Source: Leptobrachium leishanense
Lineage: Eukaryota; Chordata; Amphibia; Anura; Megophryidae
Reading direction: 5' to 3'
Length of the DNA: 64,000 nucleotides
Assembly: GCA_009667805.1 (NCBI GenBank)
Contig: CM019067.1
Location: 69,024,997 to 69,088,996 of the forward strand
The position numbers and the translations under genes were made by a program. Positions 25,740 to 38,600 of the stretch are shown in pieces; within the stretch, counting starts at the first letter, position 1; the number at the start of each line of letters is the position of its first letter. Under the pieces are notes generated by a model. The model ran no database searches and was not told the DNA's origin. It was given only the letters and a program-made list of their open reading frames with translations.

Positions 25740-26503
25740 CACTTTCCTGCAGGGCATCCTGTACCCGTGCTCGCTATAAATGGCCTATATGTGGAGCGCT
25801 ATTTATACAAGCTTTGTCATGTTTAAAGTGAAGCAAGTGCCCATTTAAACCTCAGCATCTCTGCTCCGGGAGAGTAATGCATTCTCCTAATGTGCCCTGC
25901 ACAGATGGCGAGCGTCGTACATTACTGTTCGCTAATCTGTTTGTGTCCTAGAAGATTAGGACGATCCTGCTTTTCTCATTGTAAATTCAGATAATTTTTT
26001 TTTTTTTCTCCGTCCCTTCAAAATAATTGATTTCCTGAATTCCGCAGTGCAGAGCATAGGTAGATTGAAAATCCTGTCTCAGGAAAGTAATTTTTTTTAT
26101 TTTTAGAATGAACTTTCTCAGTTAAATTAAAAAAAAAAATTTAAAAATTACGAGGTGTGTTTTTTTTTTTTTTTTTCGTGGATGGCCAGGATAGCCGCGG
26201 AGCAAGCTTTTGAGGTTTGAACGAATAGAATAGACAAACCCGTGCCTGGGCAGAGAATCTTGTATTTATTTTTTTGTAAGACCGTGAAGTAACTTATTAA
26301 ACGCCGGGTTAGCAGAGTCATGTGAGCCTTGGAGGATATGCAGAGGAAGAATGCCGCCATGCAGTACAGTTCCAAGCCAGATCCCGGATGCTTTGCTTCG
26401 ATAACTGAAAAGTATGGAGGAGAAAAAGTGACTTTTTAAAAAGCCGCACAAATAGCAACCAGCCATATTTAATTATACGACCTGTCGGGACAGCGCTGTG
26501 TAA
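25740..26503 (+). promoter_or_regulatory. Putative tpd52 promoter and 5' UTR region
   Basis: Unlike the flanks, this stretch shows no recognisable transposon, and it directly precedes the tpd52 start codon. An AT-rich CTTTTTAAAAAGCC at about 26433 could act as a TATA-like element roughly 70 bases before the ATG. No transcription start can be fixed from sequence. Short poly(T)/poly(A) runs occur near 25990, 26125 and 26160. Confidence 0.3.
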
Positions 26504-26642
26504 ATGGATTTAAGAGATGTCGATTTTCAGGAGGACTACAAGTCTCCTTTCAATTTTGACTGTGGTGTCAATCGGAGCTATCTTTTCTTGTCGCCGCACT
26601 TGAGCTACACGCCGCCGGATTCACCGACGATGTTACACACTG
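26504..26642 (+). CDS. tpd52: tpd52 coding exon 1
   Basis: Encodes 46 residues plus the first base of codon 47, beginning [19 protein letters not shown]. The pattern of acidic residues, EDY.SPF.FD, NRSYL and a PP.SPT segment resembles the short alternative first exon of vertebrate TPD52. The start is fixed by an in-frame TAA immediately before the ATG. The exon ends in CACTG followed by the donor GTAAGA, phase 1. Its 5' UTR extends upstream for an unknown distance. Other TPD52 isoforms use a different first exon, which I do not see in this window. Confidence 0.88.
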
Positions 26643-29600
26643 GTAAGACGTGATTCCTTTAAATCTCGTAAATGCTTTCCAGGCATGGCATATGGTGTAC
26701 TTTATATTTTGCCTCTCTAATCTCTGTTTTGCTCTGGTTATGTGTGTTATACACAGGTTTCCGGTGATCATAGCACATCTTGATTAATCCAGTGACCAGG
26801 TAACCATAGACTCCTCGAATTTTACCTCTCGCTTCTACACTTTTCAATTCCTTCTATAACTCCGCACAGAAAAATGTTTCCTGGCTCCTTTGACATTGTT
26901 GTTGGCTCCTATGTTTGATATCATTTCGTCCTGGATTACAACGTGACATTATCAATCTGGTGTTTTATGCACGTTTTCGTGGAGTTTATATTGGAGAGAT
27001 GATGATGATGATGATTATAGTTGTTGTTGTTACTGTTCTAAGTGTCGTGTGTGCAAAGTGTACGTTTTTATTTGCAGGTCTGATGTTAAGTATGGGCAGG
27101 TTCTGTGTTGTATAAACATGAGGTGGTTTTATTATGTGGATTGTGTTTGTCGGTATGGTGTTTATTGATGCTCTATGAATCGATTCTCGGTGTTAACGCA
27201 AAACAAAATAATCTCATGGGTATGGAGTTATATTTAAAGTGACACCGTCACACCCTACACCAAGGTGCCTTATTTGACAGGAAATTACTCCCTGTATACT
27301 GTACGTTCCAAAAATCTATTGACCATAAATTTTTAAACTTTATTTCCTATCAGTTTCCCATTCCCTTAGGTCAGCGTGGCATGCCGCATGGGCGAGCGAC
27401 CGCTCTAAACAGAGCTACAGGACAGCCCAGCCCAGTGCTTAGTCCGTGCGCCTCGTTTGCTCTCAACACACTGACATGGATTCTTTTTAAACAAATGTTT
27501 CCTTTTATTTACAAATACTCAAGCTCGTCCTCTTTAATCACACACTCTATGGATCTTGTGTATTTAAACACACAGCAAGAGTGTGTTTATGTACGCCTCT
27601 GTACTTCTGCAATCGCTGCAGGCCATTGCTCTGTCACTTTGTAACTGTAACAACGGTAACGCAATGGTTAATCTTCCATTGCTGTGATGGAGGCTGTCAT
27701 TTAGAAGAGGGTGAAAAAAAAGCTTTTCAGGGTTTTTGGGAGCCAAGCTCATTTATTCGGGTCATTGCAATTGCGTTATCCAATAAATCTGTTGCCCTGG
27801 TCTCAGTATATATTGGTAAATGATTTGCGTGGAAAGGTCACCGGCAAAAGAAACCGGAGACCTTCATTAAATCCCAGCATCTTAAAAACCCACTCTGATA
27901 ACTGACCTTGAAAGTCAATGCATTTGTGCAGTAATCTCCGTTTTTTTGGGGCACAGTGGAATAATAATGACATTATTTTCCTTTGTGCGTCTTCCTCCTT
28001 CCAGGAGCCGGCGAGCAGACTGTGCTCTAATGAGGGACCTGTACAGCCCATATAGCCTAGTGATACTAACATGTACATTCCCATTCCGCTTTCCAGCTGT
28101 ATGTATGTATGATTGTTGTAAAGCAGTGTTTCCCAAACCTGTCCTCAGGACCCTCTGCCTCGCCAGGTTTGCAGGATATGTGAAGCACAGCACAGGTGAT
28201 ATGCTTGGCTGCTCAGTGATTGCAGGATTCAGTCCGCATTCCCCCAAGGTGATCTGCAAAATCTGGCCTGGTCGAGGGTCCCGAGGAGAGGTTTGGTAAA
28301 CATTGTTGTAAAGGAACCATTAATCCTTTAAATAGCCTCAACAGTTTCCACAGCACTTTACAATAACTAATAGGGACGGAGACAAAATTACATACCGGAA
28401 ATGAGGCGTAGAGGGCCCTGCTCGGATGCATGCAGGGCCGGTGCTTCCACTAGGCAACCGCCTAGGGCGCACCGCCTACCTAGGGGCACAGACGGCACAA
28501 ACCCGGGTTCCATTATTGTACCCCTTCCTCATTGTTTGCTTGTGTAGCCAGCAGTGGCGGCTCACAAAGCAGACCCCCCCGCCCCGCTGGCAGCTTAAAA
28601 GGTGGGCGTCTTCTGGTGATGCGCAGGCACCACCAGGTGACATGCGGGCTCCACAAAAGGCAGATGAAAGAAAAAAAGAGGCAGAAGAAAGCCACGAAAG
28701 AAAGGGAGAAAGAAAAAAGAGTCACAGAGGAAAGAAAGCAAAATATAGGCAGAGGGAAAAAAAGCACAGACCTTTCCCAGGCCCAACCAGCGGAGGGTTT
28801 AGATGGGCACCGAACGACACTGTGCTGCCCCCATGCACGGTGTTTGTGTGTTCTCCCCCGCATTTCAAAAGTTGACAATTTGTTTTCAGGGGGGTGCAAG
28901 TAGCTGGTCTTGCCTAGGGCACAAAATTTATTTATTTATAAAGGATTTTACCAGGAAGGATACATTGAGATTTCTCTCGTTTTCAAGTATGTCCTGGGTA
29001 ACGTAATTTCCTCTTGAGATTTTATTTATTTATAAAGGATTTATTTATAAAATAGTCTTGCCCTGGACGCATGAGGGTTAAAGGTGGACTAGCAGGTACT
29101 AGAAGTCATGCTGTATACCATTTTTCTGTGTTTCTGATGCGATTTAGTTGATTCGGATTTGCCCACAGGCTGACACTTTGTTTATGTATGTTGTTTCTGT
29201 ATCATTCCGTCTGGTTGTCTTTAGCTTTATCACTTCCCTCAAGTTCCCGTTGGAGAGCAGCATTTCTAACGTATATTTATACAGCTTTTCTGCTGCAAAT
29301 GTTTAGAATAAACCCGATTGCCACTTTTTCTACTTTCTACCTGCCGCTGGATGCAGCACAAACAATTCTATGTACTGTATTTACTGGTTTAAGTTGGATT
29401 CAGTTGCTTTATTTTCCGCGGGTAACGGGCGCATTACCTGTTATTTATGTTTGCTCATGGCAGGTTAGATGGATTCAGATCATTACGTTTTTATGGGTCG
29501 TGCAAGAGAAAAATAAACATGTGACGAGATTGCTGTACCTCTATGTACTTCTACAGCAACATGATGCATCTTCAGTCATGTGACCACGCTTTTTACTTCA

Positions 29601-32600
29601 TGTATGTACATGCACATATGTATACAAGTACTTACACATGAATGCTAGTCTATTGGGTTTATTACCTTTTTGCTTTTTGTTGTAAGCTGCTGGGAGCTAC
29701 AATAACTGGAAACCAATTCAATATGGCGTGCTTTCCGAAAGGGCGTCTAAGCACTTTAATTTCCTGTGGGGGGAAAAAAAATGCAGATCTAAACCCTAGC
29801 TTGAAAATAGGAAAATCTGAGCGACCTGCTCTCTGGGACCTTCCGGGTCACTACAGTATATTCACACATCGGGTAGTGCGGTAGCTCGGTTTTATTTGTA
29901 ATTCCATATCCAAATATTCCTGTTTTTTAACCTCTCTATAAACAAAACCACAGAGCATATATCCGGCTGTATGATTTAATTATATTATCATGGCCGCCAG
30001 TCATTTTTATATTTGCTGCATAATACATGAACCCTGAGAGCAGCAATGATGTGATTTCCTTTGCTTTTTGTTTTGCTGCGCTTCAGGAGATTCCGTCTGC
30101 TTTGTTTTGATTTTATTCATTTCTTGTACGATGCAGAACATCGTGCGTTTACCAACACTGCTTAATCGCATCACACGATTCTATTTCTCTTTGAGTTGTG
30201 ATTTATTTTTTTTTGTGTGCCCTCTGACTTTTTTTACTTAGATGTTGCAGTGGACTTATTCACAATAATATGATGATCTGGACTTTAGAATCTTTTTTTA
30301 AATGAAAAATTCTTGACCCCCGGAAAACAGGTTCAAAATAACCAGCACAACAGAAAAATCCCTTTTTTTTTTTAAATGAGATTCACAGTTGTGCTGCAGC
30401 ATTTCTGTTCATATTCGTGATCTTGTCTATGATGAGAGCAATCCAAACTCGTTTTTACATGACAAAACGGGTTAAACAGGCGCACCCTCACAAAACCATT
30501 AACCTGCATTCTCCTTGCAGCAGCCTTGTGCAAAAATGTATGTATTGCTTGGTGCACTGTCAGATATCCTATAACAAAATGATGGTGGACGCTCTCTAGA
30601 GTATAACATTTATATTATGGTTAAAAAAAAAAAAAAAAGTTATTCTTCTATTATTCTGACAGATTTGCTGAAGCCGGAATCCGTCCTGGAAGGAGAAGAT
30701 GCTGCTGCTACCATTCCAGAAGCGTTATCCGAGGAGGATAAAGAACTCCTCCAAAAAGAGATTGAAAAAGTAAAGTGGCTTATTTATTTATAAAGTATTT
30801 TACCAGGAAGGATACATTGGGATGTCTCTCGTTTTCAAGTATGTCCTAGGTTATTTTTTTTGTGATTTTCTTTAAGTTCTGAAACCTAACAAAAAATATG
30901 GAAGGAAATCCTTCAGAGGTCAAGTAATACTAATCGAATATCTTTTGCGACGGGCCCTTTTAATGACACCGCTTATATTGCGGATCCAGCGTGCCACATG
31001 TGGAGACGTTCTCATGGAAGCCAGTGCGGGGTTCCCGAGCACTCCACACTCTTAAGCTAAAAACAGGAGGTGGCCGGGGTGAGGGTAAGGAGGGGTTCTC
31101 CCACTTCCATTTTTAGCTTCAAGTATTTAAAAACTCTCCTCTGGTGCTTGGGTCTCTCTGAACACGCTCTCTCCCAGGCAGGGCTGTCACTGTTTGGAGT
31201 GCTCACGCATTCCAGTGTCTCTCAGTGCAAAAACAGTGAGCAGCACAGGCTCTGTCTATTGGGCAGAAGGGAACCCTCTACTTTGGAAGGTCACCACACT
31301 GTTAGAAACGCTGCATAAACCCTTACCCCTGATGCAGGTCCACAGCTGTCTTTTTACACCGATGCTCTTCTGCTGTCATTCTGGAGCCTCCATCTATCAT
31401 GTAGTTTTGAGCGCAACATCTCTAGCTGCTCTTTTTGACACAGGAGTTATATTGATGCCGCCATGAGATTTGCCATGCTCTCAACAAACCTTGGCATGGA
31501 TTGGTGATGTCACTCAGGCACCATATTTAAGGCTGCTCCTCTATCTTGGCATTTACACATCATGGACTTTGCTTGTCTACCTGTTGACCTGCCTTGTTTT
31601 TGACTTTACTGCTTTCTCCTGTCTCTAAACCTTAGCTCTTTTTATTCGCTTGTCCTTCTTATCTCTACCCGTTTACTTCTCTTGACCACTTTATAGCTGC
31701 CTGGGTCTGGTGCAAATCCTGGGTAAAGTGCAGATGTTTCCTCTACCAAACCCAGCATCACCAGCTACTGGAACGTTTTAATCTCCCGACTGCCGGTCAC
31801 TAGTAACGTCGGCACACGGCTTGCTGACGTCACCTCTGAAATGCCCCACTGTAGTGAGCAGTCTGAGAGGCAGATAATGGATCGGATCTGTGCATGCGCA
31901 CATCAGTTCAGATGCATCGTTCTGTTCAGACTAGGGTTGCCACCTTTCCTTCAAGCCAAACCCGAACAGTCTAGTGTTGGGTTCGAGCGGCCATTTTCTT
32001 TGTAGCGTATACATTATGGCGCGTGGTATGTATGGCAGACTGCTATTATGCATGGCAGACTGGTATTATGGCTGGCATGCTGATATTATGGCTGGTATTA
32101 TGCATGGCAGACGTATTATGGCTGGCACACTAGTATTCATGGCACAGTGGTATGTATGGTAGACTGGTATTGTGGCTGGCACATAGGTAGTACGCATGGC
32201 AGACTGGTAATATGGCTGGCACATAGGTAATATGCATGGCAGACTGGTAATATGGCTGGCACATAGGTAATATGCATGGTAGACTGGTATTATGGCTGGC
32301 ACATGGGTATTACGCATGACTGGTATTATGGCTGGCACATAGGTTGTACACATGGCAGACTGGTAATATGGCTGCGCTGTGCTCACTCAGTTTCTGTTGC
32401 TGGTCTCTGATTCGGTGGTGGAGACTAGTCTGGACGGTGGACAGGCAGGAAGCACCGGCCCGATTTGAAGACGGTACCAGTTCCAGTGAAGCATGGGCGG
32501 CACGCACGCGTCTCTCGTCGGGACTGACTGGAGACGCACGCACGCGAATGTCACGTGAGCCGCTGCGCATCACTGACAGTGGGCGGTGCAGACCTGCTAC

Positions 32601-35600
32601 GTCTCGGCTGAATAGAGGAAGAGAGGATCGCGGCGACGGGGACGCGCATAAATGTAAGTATGCGGCGGAGGTGCCGGTACCGACTCGGAGTCATGTGTCC
32701 GGGTGGCAGAGGGTGTCAAACCCGGACACATGACACCAAAACCGGACAGTCCAGGTCAAAACGGACAGGTGGAAACCCTAGTTCAGACGCGATGGAGCTA
32801 GTGTACTTAACCCCTTCACTGCTGAGCCATTTAAAAAAAACACGTTTTTCTTTTCTTTATTATTACTGTTTTGTTTTATTTTACTTTAAACATGGTCATG
32901 TTTGGTATCATTGGAAAGGCCATGCTCTGGCCTTTCTAATGATACCAAATATGACCCTGCTAGCTGAAAACAGTCGGGAGATATCTGGGTTCAAAGGAAC
33001 CCTTATCTCCACCCCTATCTTTCCTTAGGAGTCAATGAGGACGTTCCCCACGCGTCCTCAGCAGTGAAAGGGTTAAAATGCGCAAGTCCCGTAGAGGTGC
33101 CCAATTTGCAATTCCTAAGCAAGTTGTGTAAGAGCGCCAATTGTGTTCGATAACCAGAAGTCTGAAGCTGAAGAAGAGGAGCTGCATTCAAAGCAAGGGA
33201 CAAAAGGAGAGAGAAAAAGAAACTGAAAATAGAAAGTCTCTGATTGCTTGATTTCTGTCAGCAGACTCTGCCCAATTATTTAAGGGCAAAGAAAAAGGGA
33301 ACTCTGTTTCTAATAGAGAATCTCTGTAACCAGGCATTTCAAGGACCGGTTTCACTTGCTTTTATTCTGGGGTTTTTTTCTGTCGTGTTCTTTAGCACCT
33401 GTCAAATGAGCCCAACTTGTTTCGGGGATGACATTGTCACTTTAAGCTTGGGAAATGTACAGCCAGGAATGTGTTTTTTTTTTTCTTTAGTGTACTGGAT
33501 TAGAGTCGATGCGTTTGATAGGGTTGTTATCATGGCTCAATTTCCACTCGCCTACTCACATTTGGTGAGTGGAAATTAAGTGAGGGCGAGTAGAAATGCA
33601 CACACAGGCAGCACAATAAATTATTTCGTGCTGCGTATTCCAGCGGTGCCACCGTGCAGCCCCCCCTTCCTCAGGCTGCACGGTGCCAGGGATCAGCTGC
33701 CTAACCTGACCCAGCTCGTCTCAGTCACTGTCTGGGGGGGGGGGGGGGTGGAGAGGAACTTCCCTGCCTCCTCGCTCTGCTCACACTGGGCTCTGACTGG
33801 GTATACATGTATCTGGGGTCTGATGTCTGGGTATTAATGTTATTTTTGTAACTTTATTCTAAATAAAAGCTTTAACAGTGTAATTTCAGAAGATAATTTT
33901 AAGGGGGGGGGGTGTGTTTAGGGCAGAGTTAAGGGCTGGGTAGGGGTTAGGTGGGGCAACTGGTGGCGAGTAACTCTGATGGCCTGGCTAGTAGCTTGGA
34001 CTTGAAATGTTGAGCCCTGTAGTTATAAATGATCAGTCTTCAAAACCTCCATTCGTTAAAAAGCAGTTTTGTCGGTTTGATTTGATCTTTTTATGGCATA
34101 CGGGATGACTAAAAAAACTTCTGCCCAAATCACAGGAGGCAATATTCGCAAAGTGATCAATTGGTGAAGAAATTCATGGGAGTCCGAATTAAATGAATTC
34201 GGAGTTTGTTTGTTTTTTCCCTCCTTGCAGGCTGACTACTTTGACTTGTTTTCCTTGCAATCCAGTATGGCTTTCACTGCTTTCTTAATGCTAATAATAA
34301 AGACAGTCCATTTAGAATGGAGTTAATTGCGGAAAATGTACGCTTAGTTTCAATTATTTATTTTTTTTATTCGCATTTTTTTTCTCACTACACTTTATCC
34401 ATTTGCTCTTCTTTTTGATAAATGATGCTCTGTACAGATTTTGTTTTCTCATTGTGTTTATTTTGTCACAGCTCATGAAGAGATCAGGCAGAGGTTTTGT
34501 GTTTTGAAGCGCTTTTGTATGGAAGGAATAACCTATTTCTTTTGGGCGTTCGCTTCGCAGGTAGAAGAGGAAATTCAAACACTAAGTCAAGTACTGGCTG
34601 TGAAAGAGCGACATCTGGCAGACATCAAAAGGAAACTTGGAATCACACCTTGGCTGAGCTGAAGCAGAACATCTCCAAAGGGTTGCAAGATGTCACCTCC
34701 ACGACAGTGTATGTATGGCGATAGGCTTCAGCTTTTTACTCAAATCAAATCAAAATAAGCTTTATTGGCAGGACCAAATACATTTTAGCATTGCCAAAGC
34801 ATATGGGGAGATGGGGGGGGGGGGGGTAGTGGGACATATAAATGGGGGGGAATGGGCAAGTCCATGGACATTATCAGGGGTAAGGGATAATGTGAAGGGG
34901 GATGGGGGCGAGTCCGTGTTGGGGATTTATAAGTCCAGGATCTCTCATGTTCCTCTCAGTCTGTGACATTCTGTGACGTATTGGGCAGATATTTTCACCG
35001 CCGGTTCCTCTTCTCCCAGTATGATGTGGAGTTTCCTCGTCTCTTCTATAGAGGTGAAGTCCGGGATGAGAGCGGAGAGTCTCTGGAAGTGAGTGTCACT
35101 CAGTGCTGAGTACTTGGGGCACTGTAGGAGGAAGTGGACCTCATCTTCCAGGGCCCCCTGGTCACAATGCTGGCACAGTCTATTCTCCCTGGGCTTGTAG
35201 GTCTGTCTATGCCGCCCTGATTAAATTTCCAGGCTGTGGGCGCTCAGTCTGTACCGGCTCAGGATCTGTCTGTCCTTGGGGTCTTGTAGTACCTCCAGGT
35301 ATGGGGCCAGTTTGTATTCCCTCTGTAAGGATTGGTAAATGGTGAGTTTCTGGGAGTTTGCTATATCACGTCTCCATTCTCTGATATAGTTTTCCCTGGA
35401 ATCATTAATTAGGGCCTTTTTATTTGATATTTTGTCAGGTTGCATTCATGGGGGCTTTGGATGATCAGGGTGGATATGAGTTGTTGCAGCCCACATGGTT
35501 TGGGATGGTCCTTGTTGGCCAGTAGGGCTTTATGGTGGTATGAGTTGAGGCTGCTGATGTTTAGATGGTCCCAGTATGATAGCGACCTCTTCTGTACTGC

Positions 35601-38600
35601 AAGAAGTAAGGCGAGTCTGCCCAGCTCGGCCCGGCAAGCATTGTTAGAGGTGCTCCGATGGACTTGGAGGAGGTGCTTGCAGAATTCCAGATGGAATATT
35701 TCTGTTGGGCTGGCATCCCATTTGGATGAGTCAGGGTAGGTGATGGGGCCCCATACTTCACTGCCATAAAGGAGGATTGGAGTGATGACGCTATCAAAGA
35801 TTTTAAGCCAGACTCTTACAGGCAGTTTTAGTTTGTAGAGGTTTCTCCTGATGGCATAGAAGGTTCTACGCGCCTTGTCTCTTAGGGCCTCTATGGCTGG
35901 TTTGAAACTTCCCGATCGGTTTGTTTCTAGGCCGAGGTATGTGTAGCTGTTGTCTTCATCAAGAGTGCAGTCATTAAGTGTGAAAGAGGAACTCTTGGTT
36001 TTTGCGTTCTTCCTTTGGAAAACCATGACCTTTTGTTTTCTTTTGGTTGATGGGTAGTGCCCATGCCGCACTGTATTTTTCCAGCACTTCCAGGCTGTCT
36101 TGTAGACCTCTCTCTGTTGGTGACAGTAATAGGAGGTCATCTGCATACAACAGGAACTTCACCTCGGTGTCATGTAGAGTTAGTCCTGGTGCTGAGGAGG
36201 ATTCTAGAGCTTCAGCCAGTCCATTGATGTAGATGTTAAAGAGGGTTGGACTTAGGCTGCAGCCTTGTCTGACTCCACGAGCCTGCCGGAAGTACTCTGT
36301 TCTCTTCCATTCACCTTTATGCTGCAGAAGTTCTCATTATATGAGCTCTTGATGACGTCATATGTTTTCCCTCCTATTCCACTCTCCAGTAGTTTGAGGA
36401 ACGGGCCTGGGTGCCACACTGAGTCAAAGGCCTTCTTAAAGTCCACAAAGCAAGCAAATATTTTCCCATGTTTTGTATTGTGGACATGGTCCTTGATGAG
36501 ACTGTGCAGGGTGTAGATGTCATCTGTAGTGCGATGGTTTGGCATGAACCCCGCTTGGCTTCTGTTGAGGACGTTATGCTGTGTCAGGAAGGTGACAATT
36601 CTTTTGTTCTGGATGCTATTGAACAGTTTTCCCAGTGTGCTGCTGACACATATCCCTCTGTAGTTGGCTGGATCATATTGGTCTCCACTCTTATGGATGG
36701 GTGTTATGAGGCCTTGGTTCCATACTTGAGGGTAGAATCCAACGCTCAGGACCAGGTTGAAAACTTTACATATTGAGGCATGTACTTCAGGAGAGCCATG
36801 TTTGATCATCTCTGGAAGAATTCCATCCATCCCGCTGGCTTTTTTACTTCGCAGATCTTGAATTTTTTCTGCTACTACTTGGGGTGTAATGGGTGTATCT
36901 AACGGGTTTTGGAAATCCTTGATTTTTTTTCCTCCAGTTCATGTAGTCTTCTGATGATGTGTTCCTGCTCCCCAGTTAGCTCCTCTTTGGGAATGTCTTT
37001 GTACAGGCTTAACCCTCAACCCTCAACCCTTTCCAAAGCCATCACATCTAGAAAGTATCTGGTCCAGATAGATTGATTAGATCATATCTTAATTTCTATT
37101 AAATTAGAGTCCGGTCAGGACAGAATGACACTTCCCAAACATGCTTTGCTTTGTAGAAAGAAAGAAAAAAAAAAAAAACAGGCCTTGGGTAGAGTTGTAA
37201 GCTTAATATTGAGTTTTCTGCCCAACCTTGTTATGAATGGGTGTTCCCTTTTCTCCTTTTCTGTGGGTTTTTCACTCAAAATATGTTCTTTTTACAGATA
37301 CAAAAAGACATCAGAAACCTTATCTCAGGCCGGACAGAAGGCCTCTGCTGCCTTCTCATCGGTTAGTTCTGTCCTTACGAAGAAGCTGGAAGATGTCAAG
37401 TAAGTTAGTAGCTCAGCCCTTTCCTTTATCTCATTGCCTCAGGAGCGGCAGCCGCTACCTAGCACTTTTATTGTGTATCTTTGTATCTAGCCATAATTCT
37501 ATAATGGCTTCTCAATAGCGTTAGCTTTAAAACGTAACAATAACAAACCGCAGTGGGATACACTGGATTTCTATTTATTATGTCTTGTTTAAGATGATCA
37601 TAAAACAAGTTCACCCATACTGACAGGTGAATTTTGTATCCATTATTTATTTAGAAAGCGCCAGCATATTCCGCAGCGCTGTACAATGAGCACGATCTAG
37701 ACAGGGTTACAATACATTGAACAACACTTTGACAAACCAGTACAGGAGGAAACGAGGGCTCTATTCCTGTGGGAACTCACAATCTAGAAGGGTTGGGGGT
37801 GGAAACAGGAGGAGAGGACTGCAAGGTGAGAGTGATGGACTGGTTGGGGCAGTGAGGTGTGTTAGTGAGTCGGGTGGTAGGCTTGCCTGAATAGGAATGT
37901 CTTAAGGGAGCGTTTGAAGGAAGAGAAACTAGGGGAAAGTCTGACCGAGGGAGAGCGTTCCAGAGGATGGGGGCTGCGCGTGAGAAGTCCTGCAGTCTAT
38001 CATGGGAAGAGGTGATGCGGGGAGAAGCTAGGTGCAGGTCGCTGTTTGATTTTAGGGGACCGGCTGGGGTGTATTTGGTGATTTAGTGAGGACAGGTAGT
38101 GGGGAGGGGAGTTAGAGCTTTGTAGGTCAGGATGAGGATTTTGACTTGAATTCTGCAGTGAATGGGAAGCCAGAGCAGGGCTTCGCAGAGGGGAGAGGCA
38201 GAGCGGCAGGTGAGGTGGATGAGCCCGACAGAGGCATTTAGAATGGATTATAGGGGGGGGGGGGAACCAGCTGGAAGATTAGTCAAATCGGGAGATTACA
38301 AGGGTGTGGATGAGTTGCATTGTGGTGTCAGTGGTAAGAAATGGTTGAATTCTGGAAATATTACATGGCTGGTAGCAGCAGGAGGAGGAAAGAGACTGAA
38401 TGTGGGGGATGAAGAAAAGAGCGGAGTCAAGTGCGAACCTGGCTTGATGGGGAGATGATACCATCAACCATGATAGAGAAGTCAGGAGGCGGGGAGGAAT
38501 CCGTAGGAGCTCAGTCTTGGACATGTTAATCTTTAGTTGGTGAGGCCATCCAGGAGGAAATGCCAGATAAACAGTCACTGACTTTGGAAAGGCCAGAAGG

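Noticed and set aside
28426..28903. Overlapping 120-150-codon frames on both strands, one Lys/Glu-rich
   Set aside because: They lie wholly inside a hAT-like element with octamer flanks. The charge bias follows a purine-rich GAAAGAAAG stretch.
29188..29583. 131-codon hydrophobic open frame in tpd52 intron 1
   Set aside because: No recognisable domain, AT-rich intronic sequence, and no splice or start context to support it.
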